DNA of 11,902 nt from an uncultured Oscillospiraceae bacterium (GTDB lineage: Bacteria > Bacillota > Clostridia > Oscillospirales > Oscillospiraceae). This document shows, piece after piece, positions 6,428 through 11,902 of this stretch. The first letter of the stretch is position 1, and each line of letters starts with the position of its first letter. The notes under the pieces were generated by a model. It saw nothing but the letters and a program-made list of their open reading frames with translations. It made no database searches and was not told the origin of the DNA. The stretch spans positions 1 through 11,902 of the forward strand of contig CAJOCV010000041.1 of the NCBI GenBank assembly GCA_905233785.1, read 5' to 3'. Made by a program: the position numbers and the translations under genes.

Positions 6428-8311
6428 TTAACCCTCCCTGATAGCGCCGACCGGGCAGTTTTGCTTGCAGGTGCCGCACTTGATGCATCTGGTGGTATCA
6501 ATAACGTGCTTATGGCGTGGTGTGCCGACGATGGCGTCCACCGGACAGTTGCGCGCGCAGCGGGTGCAGCCGATGCACTTGTCCGTAATGACGAACTGGC
6601 TCAGCGCCTTGCAGGTGCCGCAGTGGCAGCGCTTATCGCGGATATGCTCAATATATTCGTCCTCAAAGTTCTGCAGCGTAGACAGCACGGGATTCGGAGC
6701 CGTCTTGCCCAGGCCGCAGAGGGAGGAGACCTGGATCATCTCCGCCAGATCACGCAACTCGTCCAGATCGCTCATGCGTCCCTTGCCCTGGGTGATGCGG
6801 GTAAGGATTTCGTTCATGCGGGTCGTACCCTCACGGCAGGGAGTGCACTTACCGCAGGATTCCTCGCAGATGAAGTTCATGAAGAACTGCGCAATGTTGA
6901 CCATGCAGCTATCCTCGTCCATGACGACGAGGCCGCCGGAGCCAATGATCGCGCCGACCTTCTTGAGCGAATCAAAGTCCATGGGCAGGTCGAGGTGCTC
7001 CTCGGTCAGGCAGCCGCCGGACGGACCGCCGATCTGCACGGCCTTGAACCTCTTGCCGTTTTTGATGCCGCCGCCAATGTCGTAAACCACCTCGCGCAGG
7101 GTCGTACCCATCGGGACTTCAATGAGGCCGGTGTTCACAACGTTTCCTGTCAGCGCAAAGGCCTTGGTGCCGGGGCTCCTCTCGGTGCCGACGGAGCGGA
7201 ACCATGCCGCACCCTTCTTGATGATGTCGGGAACATTGGCGAAGGTCTCCACATTGTTCAGGCAGGTGGGCTTACCGAAGAGCCCTTTGTCCACGCTTCT
7301 GGGGGGCTTCGTGCGCGGCATGCCGCGGTTGCCCTCAATGGAGGCGGTCATGGCCGAGCCCTCGCCGCAGACAAAGGCGCCCGCGCCCTTGTTGATGTGC
7401 ATGTGGAAGCTCTTGCCGCTGCCGAGAATGTTGTCGCCGATGAGGCCGTATTCCTCGGCCTGGGAAATCGCAATCGTCAGCCGCGAGACTGCGAGCGGAT
7501 ACTCGGCGCGAACGTAGATGTAGCCCTCGGTGGAGCCGGTGGCCACGCCCGCGATCAACATGCCCTCGAGGATCTTGTGGGGGTCGCCCTCCATGCAGGA
7601 GCGATCCATGAACGCGCCGGGGTCGCCCTCGTCGCCGTTGCAGACGATGTACTTGACGGCTTCCTCGGTATGCGCCGCGACCTGCGCCCACTTCTTGCCG
7701 GTTGGGAAGCCCGCGCCGCCGCGCCCGCGCAGCCCGGAATCGGAGATCTCCTGGATCACCTCTTCCCCGCTCATCTCAAAAAGCGCCTTGCTCAACGCCG
7801 CATAGCCGCCAATGGAGAAATACTCCTCAATGCTCTCCGCGTCGATGTGGCCGCAGTGCTCAAGCACACGGCGGGTCTGTTTTTTGTAAAAGGGGATGTC
7901 CTCCTGCCGCTTGTAGAGCTGCCCGTTCTGATGGTAGCCCAGGCGCTCGATAAACTCGCCGCCCAGCAGGGTCTTCTCCACGATCTCCGCCACGTCCTCG
8001 ACATGAACCTTGGTGTAGAGCCAGCCCTCGGGCTCGATGCGCACCAGAGGTCCCATCTCGCAGAACCCGTGACAGCCGGATTTTTTGATGCCCGTGGCAG
8101 TGCCGCCGCAGCTCTCGTTCAGCGACAGCTCGAAGGCCGCGCCGTGCGCCGCCATTTGCTCCTTGAGCGCCTCAAACACCGCGAGGTTGCCGCCCGCCGC
8201 GCAGCCCGTGCCGCAGCAGACCAGCACCTTGCGCTTTTCCCGCTCTCGCGCCTGGGCAAGCCTCTCCTGCAAGGCGCGAAACTGCTCCAAATTCTCAATT
8301 CTCTCACGCAT
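6428..8311 (-). CDS. hydB: NADH-linked [FeFe] hydrogenase flavoprotein subunit HydB (NuoF-like)
   Basis: This 627-residue subunit binds FMN and NAD(H) and passes electrons to HydA; HydABC complexes of this type often couple NADH and reduced ferredoxin (electron bifurcation). An N-terminal thioredoxin-like [2Fe-2S] domain has Cys32-x4-Cys37 and Cys80-x3-Cys84. The NuoF core has the glycine-rich GLRGRGGAGFPTGKKW (193-208) and CNGDEGDPGAFMDR (224-237), followed by an SLBB-type region and a [4Fe-4S] site, CGKCTPC (Cys486/489/492) plus Cys532. The C-terminus has two ferredoxin sites (Cys579/582/585/589 and Cys609/612/615/619). A CHCGTC segment (562-567) adds three cysteines just before them. The ATG at 8311 follows GAGGAGGG and lies 2 nt after hydC. 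Whether the enzyme truly bifurcates or is only NADH-dependent cannot be told from sequence by eye. Confidence 0.95.
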   Translation of the reverse strand: MRERIENLEQFRALQERLAQAREREKRKVLVCCGTGCAAGGNLAVFEALKEQMAAHGAAFELSLNESCGGTATGIKKSGCHGFCEMGPLVRIEPEGWLYTKVHVEDVAEIVEKTLLGGEFIERLGYHQNGQLYKRQEDIPFYKKQTRRVLEHCGHIDAESIEEYFSIGGYAALSKALFEMSGEEVIQEISDSGLRGRGGAGFPTGKKWAQVAAHTEEAVKYIVCNGDEGDPGAFMDRSCMEGDPHKILEGMLIAGVATGSTEGYIYVRAEYPLAVSRLTIAISQAEEYGLIGDNILGSGKSFHMHINKGAGAFVCGEGSAMTASIEGNRGMPRTKPPRSVDKGLFGKPTCLNNVETFANVPDIIKKGAAWFRSVGTERSPGTKAFALTGNVVNTGLIEVPMGTTLREVVYDIGGGIKNGKRFKAVQIGGPSGGCLTEEHLDLPMDFDSLKKVGAIIGSGGLVVMDEDSCMVNIAQFFMNFICEESCGKCTPCREGTTRMNEILTRITQGKGRMSDLDELRDLAEMIQVSSLCGLGKTAPNPVLSTLQNFEDEYIEHIRDKRCHCGTCKALSQFVITDKCIGCTRCARNCPVDAIVGTPRHKHVIDTTRCIKCGTCKQNCPVGAIREG

Positions 8312-8313
8312 GT

Positions 8314-8790
8314 TCAGCCCTCCTCTCTCAGCGTCTCCACCAGCTCGCGCGCCTTCTCGGGCGTCATGGCGGCATGGACGGTATCGTTGACCATGACCAC
8401 GGGACTCAGTCCGCAGGCGCCGAGGCAGGAGACGATCTCCAGCGTGAAGAGCCCGTCGTCAGAGTTGGGTTTATGCTCGTTCGTTCCGGTGGCGTCATAG
8501 AGCGCCTGCAGGACATTGCCGCTCTTGCGGACATGACAGGCCGTGCCGCGACATACCTTCAGCACATACTTGCCCTTCGCGTCCAGAGAGAAGTTGCCGT
8601 AGAAGGTCGCCACGCCGTAGAGCTTCGATTCGCTCATGCCTACTTTCCCGGCAATGTATTCCAGCGCCTCCTGAGGCAGATAGCGGTACTTCTCCTGCAC
8701 ATCCTGCATGATCGCGATGATTTTTGCCTTGTCGCCGCCGTAATTGTCCAACACAGAGTCCAGAAAGCGGAAATCAACGGTTTCCAACAT
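8314..8790 (-). CDS. hydC: NADH-linked [FeFe] hydrogenase small subunit HydC (NuoE-like)
   Basis: This 158-residue thioredoxin-like [2Fe-2S] protein is the NuoE-type partner of HydB in the trimeric hydrogenase. The N-terminal helical part (DFRFLDSVLDNYGGDKAKII, then YLPQEALEYIAGKVGMSESK) and YGVATFYGNFSL are typical of the family. The cluster ligands are Cys80 and Cys85 in CRGTACHV and Cys122 and Cys126 in CLGACGLSP. Length matches T. maritima HydC (about 160). It is first in the operon, with its ATG at 8790 after AAAGGA. It shares a control region with the divergent TM1266-type gene. It could also be called NuoE-like, but the hydB-hydA context makes hydC the better name. Confidence 0.95.
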   Translation of the reverse strand: MLETVDFRFLDSVLDNYGGDKAKIIAIMQDVQEKYRYLPQEALEYIAGKVGMSESKLYGVATFYGNFSLDAKGKYVLKVCRGTACHVRKSGNVLQALYDATGTNEHKPNSDDGLFTLEIVSCLGACGLSPVVMVNDTVHAAMTPEKARELVETLREEG

Positions 8791-8845
8791 GATCGCGTCC
8801 TTTCTTTTTTCATTTCTCAGTCTTGATATTTTCCTAACAAGCTGC

Positions 8846-8872
8846 CCGTACAGTTTATCCTATTTCGTACGG
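8846..8872. repeat. Inverted repeat bracketing the hydC -10 box
   Basis: CCGTAC (8846-8851) and GTACGG (8867-8872) are exact reverse complements separated by 15 nt. The -10 box lies immediately next to one arm, and the other arm lies in the promoter spacer. It is a candidate site for a repressor or redox regulator. It does not match the Rex consensus I know (TTGTTAA-N4-TTAACAA). Confidence 0.4.
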
Positions 8873-8880
8873 CAATTCAA
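8852..8880 (-). promoter_or_regulatory. Predicted promoter of hydCBA
   Basis: On the minus strand TTGAAT (8880-8875) and TAAACT (8857-8852) are spaced by 17 nt. Transcription would start near 8845, leaving a leader of about 55 nt before hydC. The -10 deviates from TATAAT, which fits a regulated promoter. Confidence 0.5.
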
Positions 8881-8951
8881 GTGAAATCGGCGTTTTTTGT
8901 AAAAAATTCCTGCCGCCGCGATTCTTCCCTCCGGGCGGAGCGCAAAAAGGC

Positions 8952-8979
8952 TTGACAAAGCGGCGCGATCGGGTAAAAT
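8952..8979 (+). promoter_or_regulatory. Sigma-A promoter of the TM1266-importer operon
   Basis: A perfect TTGACA (8952-8957) and TAAAAT (8974-8979) are spaced by 16 nt. Predicted transcription start is near 8986, about 155 nt upstream of the first start codon, so the mRNA has a long leader. It is divergent from the hydC promoter, with about 70 nt between the two -35 boxes. Confidence 0.75.
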
Positions 8980-9072
8980 AGCCTTGACCGAACCGCGAGC
9001 GGTGTACTTGCGGCAAGGAGGGAGCATACTATCTGACGCCGAAACAGACACTTGAGGCGGAAGGCCGCGATT

Positions 9073-9094
9073 CGCGCTCGATGCGCGTCTTTTT
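9073..9094 (+). terminator. First leader terminator
   Basis: CGCGC (9073-9077) and GCGCG (9083-9087) form a 5-bp all-GC stem with a TCGAT loop, followed by TCTTTTT (9088-9094). It lies within the leader, upstream of the coding region. Confidence 0.55.
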
Positions 9095-9095
9095 G

Positions 9096-9124
9096 CCATG
9101 CCTTCCGGCATGGTTTTTTGTTTT
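9096..9124 (+). terminator. Second leader terminator
   Basis: CCATGCC (9096-9102) and GGCATGG (9107-9113) form a perfect 7-bp stem with a TTCC loop, followed by six T, G and four T (9114-9124). It ends only 16 nt before the start codon at 9141, so read-through is needed to express the operon from the upstream promoter. Confidence 0.85.
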
Positions 9125-9140
9125 GCGGAAAGGAGCTGTT

Positions 9141-9407
9141 ATGGATTGCCGCATTGCCGCCATCGCCATACTCGTGGAGACGCCCGAATCGGTGGAGGCT
9201 CTCAACGCGCTGCTGCACGATTACGCCCCCTATGTACTCGGGCGCATGGGTATCCCAAACCGTGACAGGGGCGTAAACGTTATCTGCCTCGCGCTGGACG
9301 CGCCAATGGACATCATCAACGCCCTGAGCGGCAAGCTTGGTCGGCTTCCCGGCGTCAGCGCCAAGGCTGTGACCCCCAAAATGAAAGAAGGAGACACCAA
9401 AAAATGA
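9141..9407 (+). CDS. Iron-only hydrogenase system regulator, TM1266 family
   Basis: This 88-residue protein matches the small TM1266 family that co-occurs with [FeFe] hydrogenases and their maturases and is predicted to be an ACT/NikR-like regulatory domain. Typical blocks are CRIAAIAILVETPESVEALN (3-22), YVLGRMGIPNRDRGVNVI (31-48) and LSGKLGRLPGVSAKAV. There is no DNA-binding helix, so how it acts is open; it may bind a small ligand or partner protein. The ATG at 9141 follows AAAGGAG by 6 nt and lies downstream of the leader terminator. An upstream in-frame start near 9081 would fall inside the terminator stems and is rejected. The stop overlaps the next ATG as ATGA. The divergent hydCBA operon fits the family link. 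The family is clear; the mechanism is not known to me. Confidence 0.9.
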   Translation: MDCRIAAIAILVETPESVEALNALLHDYAPYVLGRMGIPNRDRGVNVICLALDAPMDIINALSGKLGRLPGVSAKAVTPKMKEGDTKK

Positions 9408-10387
9408 AAAAGCTCACCCGTATTCTCAGCCTCTTCACCCTGTTGAGCCTGAGCCTCACGCTCTGCTGCTGCGCGGCCTTCGCCGAGGATCGCTTCGACG
9501 CCGCGCTTCCCGTGCGCGTCTACACCCTCAACGGCGCCACCGGCTTCGGCATGGCGGGGCTGATTGCCGACGCGCAGGCCGGCGAGGCCGCTCTCAACTA
9601 CGAATTCACCGTGGAGAGCGATCCTTCCGTTGTGACCGCCGCCCTTGTCAGCGGCGACTGCGATCTTGCCGCTCTGCCCACAAACGCCGCCTCTGTCCTC
9701 TACAACAAGACCGAAGGCGCGGTGCAGGTGCTGGCGCTCAACACCCGCGGCGTCCTCTACCTCGTGACGGACGGGAAAACGAAGGTCGAGAGCCTGTCCG
9801 ACCTCGAGGGGCTGACGGTCTTCGCCCCCGCGCAGAACCCCAGCTTCATTCTCCAGGCGCTTTGTGACGCCGCCGAGGTCAAGCTCACAATCGACAACAG
9901 CTTTGCCCAGCCCGCCGAGCTCGGCGCCGCCGTCGCCGCCGGGGAGGTCACGCTCGCTGTCCTGCCCGAGCCGCTGCTGACTGCCGCGCGCATCCAGAAC
10001 CCGTCGCTTGTCGCAGCGCTCGACCTTACCGCCGCCTGGGACGAGGTCATGGAGCCGGGCAGTCTGGTGCAGGGCTGCGTCGCCGTGCGGCGTGCGTTTG
10101 CCGAGGCGCACCCGGTGGAGCTTGCCAAGTTCCTTGAGGAGTACGGCGCCTCTGTCGCGCTGCTGACCGAGGACGCCGAGGCCGCCGCCGAGAAGATTGA
10201 GGCCGCCGGTCTCTTCGCCAAGGCCGCCGTCGCCGCGAAGGCGATCCCCAACTGCAACGTCTGCTTTGTCACCGGAGAGGAAATGCGGCAGGAGCTCTCC
10301 GCCTTCCTCGTGGCCATGCTGGAAACCGCGCCCCAGTCCATCGGCGGTAAGCTGCCGGAGGATGACTTCTACTGCATCCTGAAATGA
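9404..10387 (+). CDS. ABC importer substrate-binding protein, NMT1/THI5-like
   Basis: This 327-residue exported protein has a Sec signal peptide (MKKLTRILSLFTLLSLSLTL, then CCCAAFA, probable cleavage before EDRFD). The LTLCCC segment is not a good lipobox, but lipid anchoring is possible. The mature part looks like the two-lobed COG0715 (NitT/TauT, NMT1/THI5) family: PVRVYTLNGATGFGMAGLI near the start, DCDLAALPTNAASVLYNKT where these proteins test substrate availability, LSDLEGLTVFAP at the hinge, and ALCDAAEV. Ligands in the family include sulfonates, pyrimidine precursors, nitrate and others; none can be assigned here. The start overlaps the TM1266 gene by 4 nt and the stop overlaps the permease by 4 nt, so expression is coupled. 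Its link to hydrogenase is inferred from position only. Confidence 0.88.
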   Translation: MKKLTRILSLFTLLSLSLTLCCCAAFAEDRFDAALPVRVYTLNGATGFGMAGLIADAQAGEAALNYEFTVESDPSVVTAALVSGDCDLAALPTNAASVLYNKTEGAVQVLALNTRGVLYLVTDGKTKVESLSDLEGLTVFAPAQNPSFILQALCDAAEVKLTIDNSFAQPAELGAAVAAGEVTLAVLPEPLLTAARIQNPSLVAALDLTAAWDEVMEPGSLVQGCVAVRRAFAEAHPVELAKFLEEYGASVALLTEDAEAAAEKIEAAGLFAKAAVAAKAIPNCNVCFVTGEEMRQELSAFLVAMLETAPQSIGGKLPEDDFYCILK

Positions 10388-11136
10388 AGTGGAAGTCGGT
10401 GCTCTCCTCCCTGGGCGTCCTGTTCTTCTGGCTCGCGCTCTGGGCGCTTGTTGCCGCAGCGGTGGGAAAGGAGCTGCTGCTTCCTTCGCCGCTTGCCGTG
10501 GGGCAGGCGCTGCTGGCGTTGGCCGGAACCGGGGAATTCTGGTTTACCTTGGGCGGAAGCATCCTGCGGGTACTGGCAGGCATCGTCACAGGCGCCGGGC
10601 TTGGCGTTCTGCTTGCCCTGCTCACGCACAAAAGCAGCCTCGCGCGAAGTCTTCTCAGCCCGGTGATGACGCTTCTGAAGAGTACGCCCGTGGCCTCGTT
10701 CATCCTGCTCGCCCTGGTCTGGCTGGGGCGCAGCGTCGTACCGGTGTTCATCGCGAGTCTCATGGTGCTGCCCGTGGTTTGGGCAAACAGCGCTGCGGGG
10801 CTTGCCGGGATCGACAGGCGGCTGCTGGAGTTGGCGAAGGTCTTTGGGCTTTCCCGCGGGCGTGTTCTGCGGCGCATCGTATGGCCTTCGGTACTGCCGC
10901 AGCTTCGCGCCGCGCTGCGTTCCGCGCTGGGGCTCGGCTGGAAGGCCGGGATTGCGGCGGAGGTGCTGACCGTGCCGCCGTATTCCATCGGCCGGCGCAT
11001 CTACGACGCGAAGCTCTATCTGGAGACGACCCAGCTCTTCGCCTGGACAACAGCGGTGGTGCTGCTGAGCTTTCTGCTCGAACGCGCGCTGCTGTGCCTG
11101 GTGGAGGGAAAGGAGAAGTATGCTGAAGCTGAATGA
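10384..11136 (+). CDS. ABC importer permease, NitT/TauT type
   Basis: This 250-residue permease has about six transmembrane helices (roughly 7-27, 56-80, 88-113, 118-138, 182-198, 216-238). The EAA coupling loop, ELAKVFGLSRGRVLRRIVWP (149-168), is well conserved and contacts the ATPase. LLPSPLAVGQALLAL near the start and the STPVASFILLALVWLG block (100-115) are typical of the SsuC/TauC family. It works as a homodimer in the membrane with the preceding binding protein and the following ATPase. The ATG overlaps the previous stop (ATGA), and the 3' end overlaps the ATPase gene by 17 nt. Confidence 0.93.
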   Translation: MKWKSVLSSLGVLFFWLALWALVAAAVGKELLLPSPLAVGQALLALAGTGEFWFTLGGSILRVLAGIVTGAGLGVLLALLTHKSSLARSLLSPVMTLLKSTPVASFILLALVWLGRSVVPVFIASLMVLPVVWANSAAGLAGIDRRLLELAKVFGLSRGRVLRRIVWPSVLPQLRAALRSALGLGWKAGIAAEVLTVPPYSIGRRIYDAKLYLETTQLFAWTTAVVLLSFLLERALLCLVEGKEKYAEAE

Positions 11137-11710
11137 AGTTTCTGTCCGCTTCGGGGACAGGCGGGTGCTTTGCGCCTGCAGCCTTTGCCTGGAAAAGGGG
11201 GAGCGGCTTGCGCTGATGGGTCCCTCCGGCTGCGGCAAGACGACGCTTGCGCGCGTCGCGCTGGGGCTGCAAAGCCCGGATTCCGGGCGCGTGGAAAGTG
11301 ATTTTTCCCGCGTCGCCGCCGTTTTTCAGGAGCCGCGCCTGCTGCCCTGGCTTACGGCGGAGGAGAACGTAAACCTTGTGCTGGCGGACAGCGCGGAAAG
11401 TCTGCCGGAGGCGCGCGCGTGGCTTGCGCGCCTGGAGCTTTCCGAGGCGGCGGAGCTCTATCCGGCGGCGCTCTCCGGCGGGATGCAGCAGCGCCTGAGC
11501 CTCGCCCGCGCTCTTGCGGCAAAGCCCGATTTTCTTGTGCTCGACGAGCCCTTCAAGGCTCTGGACGCGGCGCTGCACAGGCGTGTGCTGCGCCTCACGG
11601 CGGAGAGTCTGCGCGACGCCTCGCTCCTGCTCATCACCCACACCGAGCAGGAGGCCGAAGCGCTGGGCTGCCGCGTGATACGCTGGTCGTCCCTGAACCG
11701 CGTTGCCTGA
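11120..11710 (+). CDS. ABC importer ATPase, compact
   Basis: This 196-residue nucleotide-binding subunit has every catalytic motif: Walker A GPSGCGKTT (34-42), Q-loop Gln70 in FQEPRLLPW, signature LSGGMQQR (118-125), Walker B FLVLDEP (138-144) and switch His174 in ITHTEQEA. It powers the upstream permease. It ends about 20 residues after the His switch, so it is some 50-60 residues shorter than typical SsuB/TauB ATPases and lacks their C-terminal tail. The ATG at 11120 follows AAGGAG within the permease gene. It closes the four-gene operon before the terminator at 11761. Confidence 0.93.
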   Translation: MLKLNEVSVRFGDRRVLCACSLCLEKGERLALMGPSGCGKTTLARVALGLQSPDSGRVESDFSRVAAVFQEPRLLPWLTAEENVNLVLADSAESLPEARAWLARLELSEAAELYPAALSGGMQQRLSLARALAAKPDFLVLDEPFKALDAALHRRVLRLTAESLRDASLLLITHTEQEAEALGCRVIRWSSLNRVA

Positions 11711-11760
11711 CCGGATCGGAGCTTGCGCGGGCGGCGGCGCTCTGTAGAGAAAGCAGAAAA

Positions 11761-11803
11761 GCCCCTTGATGTGATTCACAGATCACATCAAGGGGCGCTT
11801 TTT
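11761..11803. terminator. Strong, probably bidirectional terminator of the importer operon
   Basis: GCCCCTTGATGTGAT (11761-11775) and ATCACATCAAGGGGC (11782-11796) form a perfect 15-bp stem with a 6-nt loop, followed by GCTTTTT. On the other strand the stem is followed by TTTTCTGC, so it may also stop leftward transcription. Confidence 0.85.
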
Positions 11804-11902
11804 ATAAGGCAACACCGCACAATACGCCTGCGGCATCTTCCGGAAAAACCGCGCCCTGATTTCGTCACTTTTTCTTGCAATACACAAAGTATTCCTGCGA
11901 AA
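11804..11902. repeat. Possible start of a dispersed intergenic repeat
   Basis: No coding frame is evident. The sequence from GGCAACACCGCACAATACG (11808 onwards) through GCCTGCGGCATC to GTATTCCTGCGAAA at the edge resembles, from memory only, a recurrent non-coding repeat in Oscillospiraceae genomes. AATAC and GTATT near 11879-11893 could form a small hairpin. The window ends inside the element, if it is one. Confidence 0.3.

Larger units (their letters stand above)
8986..9124 (+). promoter_or_regulatory. Structured attenuator leader, riboswitch candidate of unknown class
   Basis: Between a strong promoter and the ribosome site there are about 140 nt of non-coding RNA rich in short helices. 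CTTG/CAAG (9007-9010/9014-9017) forms a triloop hairpin. GTGT/ACAC (9002-9005/9048-9051) would close a multi-branched domain also holding TCTG/CAGA (9032-9035/9045-9048, which shares base 9048). GCGG/CCGC (9057-9060/9065-9068) follows. The leader ends in two intrinsic terminators. CGCG 9066-9069 can pair with CGCG 9073-9076, which would break both the preceding hairpin and the first terminator stem, a typical switching arrangement. I compared it by memory with TPP, T-box, SAM, FMN, cobalamin, guanidine and fluoride consensus motifs and saw no match. It could instead be protein-controlled or a stand-alone small RNA. Confidence 0.6.

Noticed and set aside
4742..8500. Open plus-strand frame of 1252 codons running antisense through hydA, hydB and hydC
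   Set aside because: It lies opposite three certain genes. The translation is rich in Ala, Leu, His and Arg, has no recognisable domain, crosses gene borders without any change and has no ribosome site. It is a product of GC-biased codon use.
8870..8910. Rex operator or AT-rich palindrome TTTTTT-GT-AAAAAA at 8893-8906
   Set aside because: It does not match TTGTTAA-N4-TTAACAA, and simple A/T runs make the symmetry weak evidence.
9054..9095. T-box leader, suggested by AGGCGGAAGGCCGCG resembling the T-box core
   Set aside because: The conserved UGGN bulge is missing, the leader is too short, there is no specifier-loop or AGUA/GNUG context, and the downstream genes are not amino-acid genes.
8986..9095. 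TPP riboswitch, considered because the binding protein is NMT1/THI5-like
   Set aside because: Neither the CUGAGA nor the ACCUGAUCUGGAUAAUGCCAG-type conserved segments are present.
10760..11779. 339-codon minus-strand frame opposite the permease and ATPase
   Set aside because: It begins in the terminator hairpin and mirrors an ABC ATPase with all motifs; its own translation is Arg/Pro/Gln-rich with no domain.
1..11902. CRISPR arrays, tRNA, rRNA, transposase genes or attachment sites
   Set aside because: No regularly spaced repeats, no tRNA-like cloverleaf with CCA end, no rRNA sequence and no transposase or integrase motif were seen by eye.

Overview
The window looks like chromosome of a GC-rich, strictly anaerobic, spore-forming member of the Clostridia, probably an Oscillospiraceae-like gut organism. 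The evidence is a SpoIID gene, a trimeric NAD(H)-linked [FeFe] hydrogenase, a TM1266-family iron-only hydrogenase regulator, strong AGGAGG-type ribosome sites and short, tightly overlapping operons. The taxonomic placement is inference.

Left part (1-3407). A spoIID gene, cut by the window edge, runs leftward. Divergent from it is a four-gene operon with overlapping or nearly touching genes (769-3065): a polytopic membrane protein of unknown function, a winged-helix AlkZ-related protein, a 67-residue two-helix membrane protein and a GNAT acetyltransferase. The divergent control region holds a good sigma-A promoter whose -10 box overlaps a perfect 10-bp inverted repeat. The operon ends at an intrinsic terminator (3284-3322).

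Middle (3355-4735). A single DHH/DHHA1 phosphoesterase gene has its own extended -10 promoter. It converges on the hydrogenase operon across a bidirectional terminator and two more perfect hairpins.

Hydrogenase locus (4736-11803). hydC-hydB-hydA run leftward with gaps of 2-3 nt and encode the NuoE-like, NuoF-like and catalytic H-cluster subunits. Together they form a cytoplasmic complex exchanging electrons between H2/H+, NAD(H) and probably ferredoxin. Running rightward from the same control region is a second operon: a TM1266-family small protein, then a translationally coupled ABC importer (NMT1/THI5-like binding protein, permease, ATPase). Its mRNA starts with a leader of about 140 nt that contains two tandem intrinsic terminators and mutually exclusive helices before the first gene. 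This is the layout of a transcription-attenuating riboswitch or protein-controlled leader, and I do not recognise the class. A hydrogenase, a hydrogenase-system regulator and an importer of unknown substrate joined by an unassigned RNA leader is the most promising undescribed system here.

Right edge (11761-11902). A strong 15-bp terminator ends the importer operon. The last ~100 bases are non-coding and may be the start of a dispersed intergenic repeat.
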